Part shown: positions 52,707-62,455 of the stretch, in pieces
Position numbering within the stretch: position 1 is the stretch's first letter
How the letters are laid out: each line of letters starts with the position of its first letter
From: Paraglaciecola sp. MB-3u-78
GTDB taxonomy: Bacteria > Pseudomonadota > Gammaproteobacteria > Enterobacterales > Alteromonadaceae
Length of the DNA: 64,000 nucleotides
Assembly (NCBI RefSeq): GCF_002835935.1
Contig: NZ_PJCF01000005.1
Span: 62,001 to 126,000 of the forward strand
Reading direction: 5' to 3'
The notes under the pieces: generated by a model
The model's database searches: none
What the model was told of the DNA's origin: nothing
What the model saw: only the letters and a program-made list of their open reading frames with translations
Translations under genes and position numbers: made by a program

Positions 52707-54350
52707 TTATCCGTTCGCTTGTCTAAATTTACCAATCAACTGATTGGTTGATGCATCAAAGTTCAAGTTAGCTTCAGTATTGACCAATTTATCAAGCACT
52801 TTATTACCCAGTTCTTTACCTAGTTCCACGCCCCATTGATCGAATGAGTTCACACCCCATATGGCACCTTGTACAAAGACTTTATGCTCGTACATCGCAA
52901 CCAACGCACCTAAGGTTTTAGGATCAACTTGTTTGAATAATAAAGTATTACTTGGTTTGTTACCGGGCATAGTTTTATGGGTAGCAAGTGATTCAAGCGT
53001 GCCCTCGTCTAAACCTTTTGAAGCTAAATCAGTTTTACATTCTTCGAAGGTTTTACCTTGCATTAAGGCTTGGGTTTGACCAAAACAGTTGGAGGCCAAC
53101 ATGGCATGGTGAGTAGCATCTTGATTCGGAACTTTCAGGGGTAACATAAAGTCAGCTGGCACTAACACCGTTCCTTGGTGGATCAGTTGATGGAACGAAT
53201 GTTGACCATTAGTTCCTTCACTGCCCCATATAATTGGTCCTGTTGCATAATCTACCTGCGTATTACTACCGGCGATACGTTTACCGTTACTTTCCATATC
53301 TAGCTGTTGCACATAAGCGGGGAAACCACGTAAATAGTGATAATAAGGCAATAACACATGACTTTGTGCGCCAAAGAAATTCACATACCACACACCTAAC
53401 AAGGCTAAAATCATCGGCAAGTTTTGCTCAATGGGTGCCGTTTGAAAATGTTCATCCATTTCAAATGCACCTTGCAATAATTCGCGGTAGTTGTCGTAAC
53501 CTATTGTGAGTGCAATGGGTAAACCAATCGCTGACCAAAGTGAATAACGTCCTCCCACCCAATCCCATAAAGGAAAAATATTGTCTTCGGCCATACCAAA
53601 CTCAGTGGCCGCTTGAATATTTGAAGACACAGCAATAAAGTGTTTAGCGATATCTTGTTGTGACCCACCTGCGGCTAGAAACCATGCTTTAGCTGTTAGT
53701 GTATTTTGTAAGGTTTCTTGGGTGGTGAATGATTTAGATGACATCACCACTAAGGTTTCTTGGTGATCAACAGTGGCCAATACGTCTTTTATATGACAAC
53801 CATCAACGTTCGCTACATAGTGCACTTTTACCCCTTCAAACCAATAAGGTTTAAGGGCTTCTGACATTATTTTAGGACCAAGGAAGGAACCACCTATGCC
53901 AATGGCGACAATTTGTTTCAGTGATTTTCCGGTATAACCTTTACGGTCACCACTGTGGACACTGCTAACAAAGTCTTGGATCTTTTGCTGACACGCTAAC
54001 ACTTCTGGCATCACATCTTCGCCGTCTACTATTATCGGTTTATCTGAAAAGTTACGCAGCGCAGTATGCAGTACAGCCCGCTTTTCGGTGTGATTGATTA
54101 TGTCACCGGCAAACATAGCTTGGCTTTTTTGGCTTACCTGACATTCAGTGGCAAGTGCTTGTAATGCTTGCATTACTTCGTCAGTAATAAGATTTTTTGA
54201 AAAGTCTAATTCAATACCACAAGCGGCTTGGGTGAAGTTTTCAGCACGTTGTGGATCTGCAGCAAACCAGTCACGCATATGTTGGCTTTTTATTTGAGTG
54301 GCTAATTTTTCAAGGTTCTTCCAAGCGATGGATGCGGTTAGTGCTGTCAT
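52707..54350 (-). CDS. pgi: Glucose-6-phosphate isomerase
   Basis: 547 residues, full length. Signature blocks [51 protein letters not shown] and [17 protein letters not shown] are present, including the catalytic Glu and His regions ([23 protein letters not shown]). It interconverts glucose-6-phosphate and fructose-6-phosphate. Downstream of tal on the same strand, with an ERIC-like element between. Confidence 0.96.
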   Translation of the reverse strand: MTALTASIAWKNLEKLATQIKSQHMRDWFAADPQRAENFTQAACGIELDFSKNLITDEVMQALQALATECQVSQKSQAMFAGDIINHTEKRAVLHTALRNFSDKPIIVDGEDVMPEVLACQQKIQDFVSSVHSGDRKGYTGKSLKQIVAIGIGGSFLGPKIMSEALKPYWFEGVKVHYVANVDGCHIKDVLATVDHQETLVVMSSKSFTTQETLQNTLTAKAWFLAAGGSQQDIAKHFIAVSSNIQAATEFGMAEDNIFPLWDWVGGRYSLWSAIGLPIALTIGYDNYRELLQGAFEMDEHFQTAPIEQNLPMILALLGVWYVNFFGAQSHVLLPYYHYLRGFPAYVQQLDMESNGKRIAGSNTQVDYATGPIIWGSEGTNGQHSFHQLIHQGTVLVPADFMLPLKVPNQDATHHAMLASNCFGQTQALMQGKTFEECKTDLASKGLDEGTLESLATHKTMPGNKPSNTLLFKQVDPKTLGALVAMYEHKVFVQGAIWGVNSFDQWGVELGKELGNKVLDKLVNTEANLNFDASTNQLIGKFRQANG

Positions 54351-54387
54351 AATGTTCTCACTGTAGGATAAAGATTAGGTCTGGCCT

Positions 54388-54515
54388 TTATACCCGTCTC
54401 CCTTGAAGCTGCAGCGTTGTTGGCTGCTCTCACTCACCCCAATCACTTATACGTCTAAGCTCATGGGCTGAGTTCCTTTGCCGCCTAGCTGCAACTCCAA
54501 TGGCTTTGGGTATAA
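54388..54515 (-). repeat. ERIC-like intergenic repeat
   Basis: About 128 bp with TATACCC/GGGTATA-type ends and, on the minus strand, the core CTCAGCCCATGAGCTTA... AAGTGATTGGGGTGAG, which follows the ERIC/IRU core (CCCCAGGAGCTTAC... GTAAGTGACTGGGGTGAG). It lies between tal and pgi in a transcribed spacer, as is typical for these elements. Confidence 0.75.
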
Positions 54516-54563
54516 CATAGTTAAAAGCGCCGAATTCGACGCTTTTATAACTATTAATTTAGC

Positions 54564-55517
54564 TTATAGGTAGCTTCTTAACACGGTTTCCAATTTAACT
54601 TGGTCAGCGGCAAAATTGCGAATACCTTCAGATAATTTTTCAGTCGCCATGGCGTCTTGATTCATATCCCATCGGAACTGAGCTTCAGTTAAAGGCGTTC
54701 CAGGTGTTTTGGTTGCGCCCTTGTCTTTTAACTTAATGGGTAAAGGTGCGTCAGTTTGTGATAATTCTTCAAGCAAGGCAGGACCAATAGTTAAACGGTC
54801 ACAACCGGCCAATTCAGTAATTTCACCAGTGTTACGGAAACTGGCACCCATAACAACCGTTTTATAACCATGATCTTTATAGTAATTATAAATTTTAGTG
54901 ACTGAAACCACACCTGGATCTTCGGCTGAAGTGTAGTCGGGTTTTCCGGTGCTGTTCTTGAACCAATCAAGAATACGCCCCACAAACGGAGAAATTAAGA
55001 ATGCACCTGCTTCTGCACAAGCTTGAGCCTGAGCAAAACCAAACAGCAAAGTGAGGTTACAGTTAATTCCTTCTTTTTCTAATACTTCTGCTGCTTTAAT
55101 TCCTTCCCAAGTAGAGGCTAACTTAATCAATATACGACTTTTGTCGATCCCTGCTTCCTTATATAACTTAATCAATTTATGGGCTTTTTCGATACTAGCT
55201 GCGGTGTCAAATGATAAACGAGCATCTACTTCTGTAGAGATCCTTCCAGGTACGATATTCACGATATCGGTACCAATAGTCACAGATAATTTGTCGCCAG
55301 CATCAATTATTTGTTGTTCAGCATCAGAAGATTGTGCTTTCGCCCAAGCCACTGCTGCTTGAAGATGAGACTGATACTGCGGCATTTCTGCTGCTTTAAG
55401 TAACAATGACGGATTAGTGGTGGCATCTACCGGTTGGTATTTTTTAATGGCTTCAATATCACCTGTGTCAGCCACAACAGTGGTGATTTCTCGTAGTGCT
55501 TGTAATTGGTTAGACAT
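54564..55517 (-). CDS. tal: Transaldolase
   Basis: 317 residues, TalB type: [49 protein letters not shown] with the Schiff-base lysine, [17 protein letters not shown] and [25 protein letters not shown]. It moves a dihydroxyacetone unit between sugar phosphates in the pentose phosphate pathway. With pgi 213 bp downstream it forms a sugar-phosphate cluster. Confidence 0.96.
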   Translation of the reverse strand: MSNQLQALREITTVVADTGDIEAIKKYQPVDATTNPSLLLKAAEMPQYQSHLQAAVAWAKAQSSDAEQQIIDAGDKLSVTIGTDIVNIVPGRISTEVDARLSFDTAASIEKAHKLIKLYKEAGIDKSRILIKLASTWEGIKAAEVLEKEGINCNLTLLFGFAQAQACAEAGAFLISPFVGRILDWFKNSTGKPDYTSAEDPGVVSVTKIYNYYKDHGYKTVVMGASFRNTGEITELAGCDRLTIGPALLEELSQTDAPLPIKLKDKGATKTPGTPLTEAQFRWDMNQDAMATEKLSEGIRNFAADQVKLETVLRSYL

Positions 55518-55833
55518 ATTATCCTCAGTAAGTAATGACGCTTTTTCGCTATCGCGATCTAATGTGTATAGCTTGGCAAAATTGTTCAGGAATTCAAAGA
55601 AGTAAGCTGACTATCATATGTCTTAATGCTTACCGTAAGATTACTAAAAAAGTATAGGTACAGGGTATAACCGTTAAATAGCAGACGCCAGTAAAAGGCC
55701 AATTTTGCGAACAAAAATAACGACTATATGAAATCACGTAATCGTAAGGCCAGCTTAAAATTGCAAAAATATTTTGGTTAATTTAAGAGCCGTGGCTTAT
55801 ATGTTTTGTTAAAGACGTTAATTTTTTCATCAT
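55518..55833. other. Intergenic region upstream of tal
   Basis: 316 bp between tal and the DUF2799 gene. It should contain the tal promoter; no definite motif, repeat or small gene was recognised. Confidence 0.4.
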
Positions 55834-56454
55834 TTAATAGTATGAGAACTCAGCTTTTGCTAGCTCGTATGTGTGTAGAGCACTTTCAAATTCCTGTTTT
55901 AATTCAGGCAAGGCATCATATAGGTCAACTTGTTGCTGTTGATGTTGGGCAATTTCGTCTCTCACCATTATTCGCTGATCTCGTTTAAGACCATCAGCAA
56001 TCATAAGCTCACTTTTTTCAGTAATCGCGTGTTCTAGCCAATCGATATCTTTGTAAGTGCCTTCGAGATCCCCAGCACGTTGATTTAATACCTTTTTTAA
56101 GCCATAGAGGGTTTGGCCATCTCTGAACCCCGCTAAAAATGCAGCTTCAAATTGTTCAGGACAACTACGGCTATAATCTTTGCCTTGACGCCCTCGAGAG
56201 AAACCGTTGTTTGCTGTGCAAAAACGTTTAGAGCCAGCAAAATGCCCCTTGCGATAGGCCGTCAAATCAGGTGTGACGCCGTGCTCGGCACACTCTTTTC
56301 TATGTTGCGAAATATGTGATTCTTGCTTACCAAAACTACCGTCTTCAAAACCTATTAAATGCCAATCAGCGGTTAAGCAATCTGATTCATTCATATTGGC
56401 GCAATTTGATAACAACAAAATGATGGCCGTCATGCCTAAAAATTTTATGTACAT
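55834..56454 (-). CDS. DUF2799 lipoprotein
   Basis: 206 residues with a lipobox (LLLSNCANM). The body shows the DUF2799 pattern: DWHLIGFEDGSFGK, HRKECAEHGVTPDLTAYRKG and FEAAFLAGFRDGQTLYGL. Function unknown. Long C-terminal helices (about 120-200) could form a coiled coil. It is monocistronic and divergent from yaaA. Confidence 0.82.
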   Translation of the reverse strand: MYIKFLGMTAIILLLSNCANMNESDCLTADWHLIGFEDGSFGKQESHISQHRKECAEHGVTPDLTAYRKGHFAGSKRFCTANNGFSRGRQGKDYSRSCPEQFEAAFLAGFRDGQTLYGLKKVLNQRAGDLEGTYKDIDWLEHAITEKSELMIADGLKRDQRIMVRDEIAQHQQQQVDLYDALPELKQEFESALHTYELAKAEFSYY

Positions 56455-56637
56455 ATTTATCCTTATCTAAAGGTCGGTTTATGTAGAAAGTTTGTAAACC
56501 GGCTGAGCTTAATACTGGCTGAAGCGCTTATGAAATACAAAGAAAATTAAAATTCAACTTGTATTTGCCCACGTATCCCACATATTCCCTTTAGCCATCT
56601 TTTAAAACTAAGTTTTATCAATACAGGATCTCATTGA

Positions 56638-57411
56638 ATGTTAGTTGTTATCTCGCCCGCCAAAAACCTCGATTATGACACCCCAGCAGTAACAGACATC
56701 TATACTCAACCAGAGATGTTGGATGATTCACAAACGCTGATCAAATATTGCCAAACATTAAGTCCAGCTAAAATTGGATCATTAATGAAAATCAGCGATA
56801 AGTTAGCCGGCCTAAACGCAGACCGTTACGCCAGTTGGCACACACCTTTTGATATTGATAATGCGAAACAAGCGCTATTAGCATTTAACGGTGATGTATA
56901 CACAGGGTTAGATGCCAGCTCGTTTAGCCAAGCAGATTTCGACTATGCTCAGCAACACTTACGTATTTTATCAGGCTTATATGGAGTGCTACGTCCACTG
57001 GATTTGATGCAAGCGTATCGATTAGAAATGGGCACAAAACTGGGCATTGGCGAATGCAAAAATTTGTATCAGTTTTGGGATGAGCGTATTAGCCACAAGT
57101 TAAACGAAGCAATCGATACCCAAGGTGACAATGTGTTGGTTAACCTGGCTTCAAATGAATATTTTAAAGCCGTTAAACCTAAGGCTCTCAATGCTGAAAT
57201 CTACACTCCGGTATTTCAGGATTGTAAAAAAGGACAATATAAAGTGATCAGCTTTTTCGCTAAAAAGGCCAGGGGCATGATGGCTAAGTATATATTACAA
57301 AATCAGTTAACTCAGGTTAGCCAATTACAACAGTTCGATTCTGCCGGATACCATTTTTCCACTGAAAAGAGTAAGGGCAATACGTTGGTGTTTACGCGGG
57401 AAGAACAGTAG
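56638..57411 (+). CDS. yaaA: Peroxide stress protein YaaA (DUF328/UPF0246)
   Basis: 257 residues. [62 protein letters not shown] and [11 protein letters not shown] are hallmark blocks. YaaA lowers free iron and protects DNA under hydrogen peroxide in E. coli, where it belongs to the OxyR regulon. No OxyR site was identified here by eye. Confidence 0.94.
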   Translation: MLVVISPAKNLDYDTPAVTDIYTQPEMLDDSQTLIKYCQTLSPAKIGSLMKISDKLAGLNADRYASWHTPFDIDNAKQALLAFNGDVYTGLDASSFSQADFDYAQQHLRILSGLYGVLRPLDLMQAYRLEMGTKLGIGECKNLYQFWDERISHKLNEAIDTQGDNVLVNLASNEYFKAVKPKALNAEIYTPVFQDCKKGQYKVISFFAKKARGMMAKYILQNQLTQVSQLQQFDSAGYHFSTEKSKGNTLVFTREEQ

Positions 57412-57702
57412 TATTTTGTTCGGGAATACGTTGTACTTACTTGACTTAAACTAGTGTTAGAGGTGTTTAGATGTATCCATTTTTATATGAAATGCACTAA
57501 TCATCGTTATGTCATGAGTCTTTAAGTTTTAAGCCTCATAGCATTGAGATTCAAATAATACATACCAAAAGTAAAGTTATCATTCCCCATACATAAGTAT
57601 CACCTTGTAGATTTTTCAATCACTCAAATTACTATTTAATGCCCAATATCGAAACAGAACACGTTTCACCTTTTCCTTAAATATAACTTGAGAAACTTAA
57701 CC

Positions 57703-58098
57703 ATGTTGAAAATAGTTAAAATTACCATCGCCATCTCTATTATCTCTGTATTCTCTGTGGGCAATGCCCAAGCCGACGTAAACGAAGCCCTTCAAAATAT
57801 CTGTACTATCGTTAAAGCGGATGACAAAGGTGAACTTCGTAAAAAAATGAAACGCGTTGAATCTGATTATAAACTTAAGCTTAAAGATTATTATTCTGGT
57901 ATCTCTTGTGGTGGTAACAGCCTTATCCGCACCGCTATGCTTAATAATGCTATTGAAACTGGTACCTTGATGGTCAAGAAAATGTCTAAAGGTGACTTAA
58001 GCGCTCCTGAGCAAGACGGCAAAACCGTTATTGCTTGGGCATCAGAAAACGGCTTAAATAGTTCTCCAATAGTTGCTGTGCTTAAAGGCAGAATTTAA
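57703..58098 (+). CDS. Secreted DUF3718-type protein
   Basis: 131 residues from ATG 57703, preferred over TTG 57688. A clear signal peptide (IVKITIAISIISVFSVGNAQA) leads into a short domain with two cysteines (NICTIVKADDKGELRKKMK; YYSGISCGGNSLIRTAM), which fits the DUF3718 family of periplasmic proteins from Alteromonadales. Function unknown. It ends in a strong terminator (58178-58221). Confidence 0.72.
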   Translation: MLKIVKITIAISIISVFSVGNAQADVNEALQNICTIVKADDKGELRKKMKRVESDYKLKLKDYYSGISCGGNSLIRTAMLNNAIETGTLMVKKMSKGDLSAPEQDGKTVIAWASENGLNSSPIVAVLKGRI

Positions 58099-58177
58099 GT
58101 TTTATAACCGCTTTTTCCTAACGGATCACAAGTTCAACATGGAAGGTGAGTCTCGTTCTTTTAAATAGAAAGCAACT

Positions 58178-58221
58178 CACCATAAAAAAATGGCCTCTTT
58201 TGAGGCCATTTTTTTATGGTG
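58178..58221 (+). terminator. Long perfect hairpin terminator
   Basis: 20-bp perfect stem: 58178-58197 ending ATGGCCTC, a TTTT loop, then GAGGCCAT... to 58221. The stem contains an A7/T7 block, so transcription could stop in either direction. Confidence 0.88.
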
Positions 58222-58470
58222 AAAATTAAAGACATATCATCACTCAAGGATGAGTGCTGGGAGCTTATTCCACTTTGTGTTTATGCTTCATCTTAGTTCG
58301 AGCAGTAAAACAAGTGAGCAAGCAAGGTTATCTTAAATACCGACTCCTGAATTGATAATGCAGTTAAGTCACATCAAAATATAGTTTCTGACAGTACAAG
58401 GTGTTGTGGCTTGCTATCTATTAGAATTACCCTTACCTTGCCGTCACTTAAATTTTTAGAATCGCCACTT

Positions 58471-60837
58471 ATGCAAGTCTCCTTAGAGGGATTTATTCTT
58501 ACAGCTCGCAGTATAGAACGACAAGGTAAAACCTATATTGAATGCTGGTTTCTAACTGAAAATAACGTAGTAAAGGGGATATCAACAGCGCAACAAGGGG
58601 TGTTTTTTATTGATCAAAAAGATCAGACGCAAGCATCGCAAGTACTAAAAAAAAGTGCAATTGAACATCACTACAAATCCTTAGCTTTAAAGACGTTTGC
58701 GCATCAAGTCGTGGGAGGTGTGTATTTTGATAGAAAAAACTCACTGTATAAAGCAAAAACACTCCTAAAGCAGCACCACATCAGCTGTTTTGAGGATGAT
58801 ATTCGTTTAACCGAACGTTATTTGATGGAGCGTTTTGTGTATGGCAGTGCTGCCTTTACAGGCAAACAAGTTACCTATGAGTCATTAAAAGACAGTCCTG
58901 TAGAAGTGACAGATATTCAATGTAAACCCAGCCAATTTGTGCCGAACTTCAGCCTGTTATCTATCGATATCGAATGCAGTGAGCACGGCGAATTGTTCTC
59001 AATTGGCTTAGCCAGCGATACCTATAAGTGTGTATTGATGATTGGCAAAACACAAGCAGCAGAAGATTGGATCCATTGGATAGACAATGAAAAGGCATTG
59101 CTGCAACAGTTTGTTATTCAAGTGAACCAAATCGACCCCGATATAATTATTGGCTGGAACGTGGTTAATTTTGACTTTCGTTTGTTGATTCAACGCGCCG
59201 CTTTGCATCGAGTTGAATTGGCTTTGGGGCGGGATAATCAAGCTGTTTTATGGCGAGATGCTAGAAATGAAGTGGATCAGGGGTTTGTCTCTATGCCCGG
59301 TCGAGTGGTGGTGGATGGCATTGACGCATTAAAAACCGCCACTTATCAGTTTGACAGCTTTAGCTTAGAAAATGTGGCTCAAACTCTTTTAGGAAAAGGT
59401 AAAAAGACGGAAGACGTTGACGATAGACTCGCCCAAATTAAATATGATTTTAAACATAATAAAGTCAAGTTAGCAGAATATAATCTACAAGATTGCCAGT
59501 TGGTGTTAGATATTTTTGAACACACTAAAGTGATGGATTATTTAACGTTACGTAGTCAGCTAACAGGCCTTGAGTTAGATAGAATGGGTGGCTCGGTTGC
59601 TGCATTTATCAATTTGTATTTACCCAAGCTCCACCGGGCAGGGTATATCGCACCTAACAGACCAAAAGACGGGGGGTTAGCGAGCCCCGGTGGTTATGTG
59701 ATGAGTTCCAAGCCGGGTTTGTATAAACATGTATTGGTACTCGATTTTAAGAGCTTATACCCGTCCATCATGCGCACCTTTAAAATTGACCCACTGGGTT
59801 TAGTGGAAGGTTTATTATCTCCAGAACAGGCTATCGAAGGTTACCGCGGGGCTAAATTCAGTCGAGATAAACACTTTTTACCAGACATTATTACCTCGCT
59901 TTGGCAACAGCGCGATGCGGCTAAGAAAAACCAAGATGCCGCTCGCAGTCAGGCGATAAAAATTCTAATGAATTCCTTTTATGGCGTATTAGGCTCAGGT
60001 GGTTGTCCATTTTACGATACCCGTTTAGCTAGCTCTATTACTATGCGTGGCCATGACATTATGCAAACCACAGCAAAATGGATTGAAGAAGCCGGTTATC
60101 AAGTGATTTATGGCGATACTGATTCGACCTTTGTTTGGTTAGATGGGGAGTATTGTGATCAACAAGCCTCTGAAATTGGTCAGTCCCTTGCCCTTAATAT
60201 TAATCAAAAATGGCAAGACAACATACGCCAAGAACATCAGCTTGATTGTGATTTAGAAATTGAGTTTGAAACGCATTTTAGCCAGTTTTTAATGCCAACG
60301 ATTCGTGGTTCAGAACTTGGTAGTAAAAAACGTTATGCAGGATTAAAAACCACCAAAGATGGTGCAGAACTCGTATTTAAAGGTTTGGAAACTGTGCGTT
60401 CCGATTGGACACCACTGGCTAAAGGCTTTCAGCTTACACTATATAAAAGGGTCTTTGCGGGGCAAAAGGTGCACGATTATTTGCTGCAGATTATCGAAGA
60501 TACACGCTCTGGAAAGCTTGACGAGCAACTGGTATATCGCAAACGGATCCGCCGTCGGTTAGATCTCTATGTGAAAAACATACCGCCTCATGTCAAAGCC
60601 GCAAGGCTAGCGGATCAACAAAATGCAGCTTTAGGTAAAACACTCAGGTATCAGCACAAAGGCTGGATATCTTATATCATCACTATCAATGGCCCACAGC
60701 CGCTAGAATATCTAAGCAGCCAAATTGATTACGACCACTACGTAGAAAAACAAATCAAACCTATTGCAGAAGGAATTTTGCCCTTTATAGGTTTATCTTT
60801 CGAAGACATGACCAGCCAACAAATGGGGTTGTTTTAA
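58471..60837 (+). CDS. polB: DNA polymerase II (family B)
   Basis: 788 residues from ATG 58471; the upstream TTG at 58411 would add 20 unrelated residues. The exonuclease domain shows FSLLSIDIECSEHGE, WNVVNFDFRLLIQRA and YNLQDCQLVLDIF. The polymerase domain shows LDFKSLYPSIMRTF, KILMNSFYGVLGSGGCPFYD and VIYGDTDSTFVWL, with both metal-binding aspartates. It acts in replication restart and translesion synthesis. E. coli polB is LexA-controlled, but no CTGT-N8-ACAG box was seen here. Confidence 0.95.
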   Translation: MQVSLEGFILTARSIERQGKTYIECWFLTENNVVKGISTAQQGVFFIDQKDQTQASQVLKKSAIEHHYKSLALKTFAHQVVGGVYFDRKNSLYKAKTLLKQHHISCFEDDIRLTERYLMERFVYGSAAFTGKQVTYESLKDSPVEVTDIQCKPSQFVPNFSLLSIDIECSEHGELFSIGLASDTYKCVLMIGKTQAAEDWIHWIDNEKALLQQFVIQVNQIDPDIIIGWNVVNFDFRLLIQRAALHRVELALGRDNQAVLWRDARNEVDQGFVSMPGRVVVDGIDALKTATYQFDSFSLENVAQTLLGKGKKTEDVDDRLAQIKYDFKHNKVKLAEYNLQDCQLVLDIFEHTKVMDYLTLRSQLTGLELDRMGGSVAAFINLYLPKLHRAGYIAPNRPKDGGLASPGGYVMSSKPGLYKHVLVLDFKSLYPSIMRTFKIDPLGLVEGLLSPEQAIEGYRGAKFSRDKHFLPDIITSLWQQRDAAKKNQDAARSQAIKILMNSFYGVLGSGGCPFYDTRLASSITMRGHDIMQTTAKWIEEAGYQVIYGDTDSTFVWLDGEYCDQQASEIGQSLALNINQKWQDNIRQEHQLDCDLEIEFETHFSQFLMPTIRGSELGSKKRYAGLKTTKDGAELVFKGLETVRSDWTPLAKGFQLTLYKRVFAGQKVHDYLLQIIEDTRSGKLDEQLVYRKRIRRRLDLYVKNIPPHVKAARLADQQNAALGKTLRYQHKGWISYIITINGPQPLEYLSSQIDYDHYVEKQIKPIAEGILPFIGLSFEDMTSQQMGLF

Positions 60838-61822
60838 AGGTAGCTACCAACGACTAGTTTGAAGTGAAAAAATATTAAAAGCTTAATACCCCAGAAGAAA
60901 ACGAGCGTTGGCGCTACACAGAGGGAGGATACATTCGATTTTTTAACCTGTGTGTACACCTTGGTCTAAAGCATTGGATGTTATTTCTGTGTCGGTAAAC
61001 AATAAAGTTGTTAACTGAGAAAGACAGGATTGAGCGAATTATCGTTATACGATCAAGCGCTACCGACCGTCTCAAAAATTGAGAAAGCAGACAGTCACAT
61101 CACTTGTTGTGAATTAGAAGTTTGTGCCAATACCCGTCATTCGGAGTCACTTCAGTTAAACTGATTTTCGCGATAAATTGTCAGTCTAGTTCGCAGCCCA
61201 AAAGGGCAGCTAACGACCTATAGCGGACGTAAGAGAATTCAAACTATCAGACTATATTGAGCGCAAAATCATCATACGATTAATCAAACTTGACTGACGG
61301 CAATGAGCGATCACCGGACATACGTCTAGGCGGTGTAATATAGCAAGGTCACACCGCGTTAGCGGACTATCAATCAACGCCTTTTCAAGTGCTGTGCCCC
61401 CTTGATTTTGAGTATGTATGCTTTGAGCGACGCACTGTCAGATTCCTTTACATAATTTAGCTCTGGAATATTCCCTTGAAATTGATAATTCATCGCCTAT
61501 TTAATGCTGTACCCTGCGTAGAAGTCACATTTCTTGATATAAGGTGTGATAACCAACTCAATTACTTAGTTGTTGTTGTGTCAGGTTTCTTTGCATTTTT
61601 CTATTATGGAATAAATATAAAGAGACCAACATGTTGAATCATATAGATAATTTAATATGGGCATAAATCATGCAAGATAAATTTTATTAGACAGCAGTCT
61701 CTTCTTATTTGCTAACACTAAGCATTTCACGTGTTTCGTCTTTCCTAGTTTGAAGTCCTTACCTCAGGAATACTTTCGCCCTTCAGTTTAGGGACTCCAT
61801 ACGCAATATTAGGAAAATTTCA
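60838..61822. other. Long gene-free spacer after polB
   Basis: 985 bp with stop codons in all frames and no protein-like ORF. A degenerate CCACAGAGG-type palindrome lies near its start (60912-60970). The middle holds short GC-rich words (CAGCCCAAAAGGGCAGC, CCTATAGCGGACG, ACACCGCGTTAGCGGAC) that could be parts of dispersed repeats, but nothing I can name. The end should contain the promoter of the PEP-CTERM gene. Confidence 0.5.
60912..60970. repeat. Possible degenerate CCACAGAGG-type palindrome
   Basis: GCTACACAGAGGGAGGATACA on the left and CCTGTGTGTACACCTTGGTCT-like sequence on the right resemble the arms of the element at 51840-51936, with many mismatches. Confidence 0.35.
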
Positions 61823-62455
61823 ATGAAAAACACGTTATACCTAACCTTACTTTATTTTATGTTCACTGCCATTGCGGTTTTTGTCACGAAACCCGCGAGT
61901 GCTACATTGGTTTTAAGTGATTTAAATGGGGATACGGTACTTTACGACGCTGGGAGAGGTTTTTATATTTTGCCCGTGTTTAATTATGGAGGTTTTGTTT
62001 TTACGGGAGATCATGCTCAACGTTTAAGTGATGCACAGACGTTTGCGTCGAGTATCAGTTATGGTGGCGTTAACGGATGGAAAGTACACAGAGGTAATGA
62101 ACCTTTTGGTAGTACTGATAATTTTACGTTCACTGCCAATCACCTTGACAACATAGACTTAGCTTATGGTTACGGATTATTCGGAGATGTGGACAGTAAT
62201 AGTTACGGATTGGGTGTGGGCGACGACGGATTTTTCAACGATTGTCAAATGAATCGTTATGATTTTTTTGACAGTACTTGCTATTACCGAAAACCAACAC
62301 GCCAACCCCGTTTACACGCGATTTATGAAATTTACCAGACGGACTTTGTGCAGGTAAGCGGGAACGGTCCAACCCCGGAGGTTTCAGCACCACATTCTTT
62401 GATGTTAATCGGATTGGGCCTGCTGGGACTTGTGGTACGTAGATTTAAAAAATAA
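61823..62455 (+). CDS. PEP-CTERM sorting-domain protein
   Basis: 210 residues. A signal peptide (FMFTAIAVFVTKPASA), a middle region resembling the Lcl/DUF1566 pattern of many such proteins (LSDLNGDTVLYDAGRGF, DAQTFASSISYGGVNGWKV), and a C-terminal sorting signal (VSAPHSLMLIGLGLLGLVVR followed by RFKK). In this order the PEP motif often reads VSAP. An exosortase should process the tail and release or anchor the protein outside. An AGGAAAATTTCA site precedes the ATG. Its 3' end overlaps the convergent reverse transcriptase gene by 51 bp. Confidence 0.82.
   Translation: MKNTLYLTLLYFMFTAIAVFVTKPASATLVLSDLNGDTVLYDAGRGFYILPVFNYGGFVFTGDHAQRLSDAQTFASSISYGGVNGWKVHRGNEPFGSTDNFTFTANHLDNIDLAYGYGLFGDVDSNSYGLGVGDDGFFNDCQMNRYDFFDSTCYYRKPTRQPRLHAIYEIYQTDFVQVSGNGPTPEVSAPHSLMLIGLGLLGLVVRRFKK

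Noticed and set aside
58250-58470. LexA box before polB
   Set aside because: CTGACAGTACAAG near 58389 lacks the CTGT-N8-ACAG arrangement.
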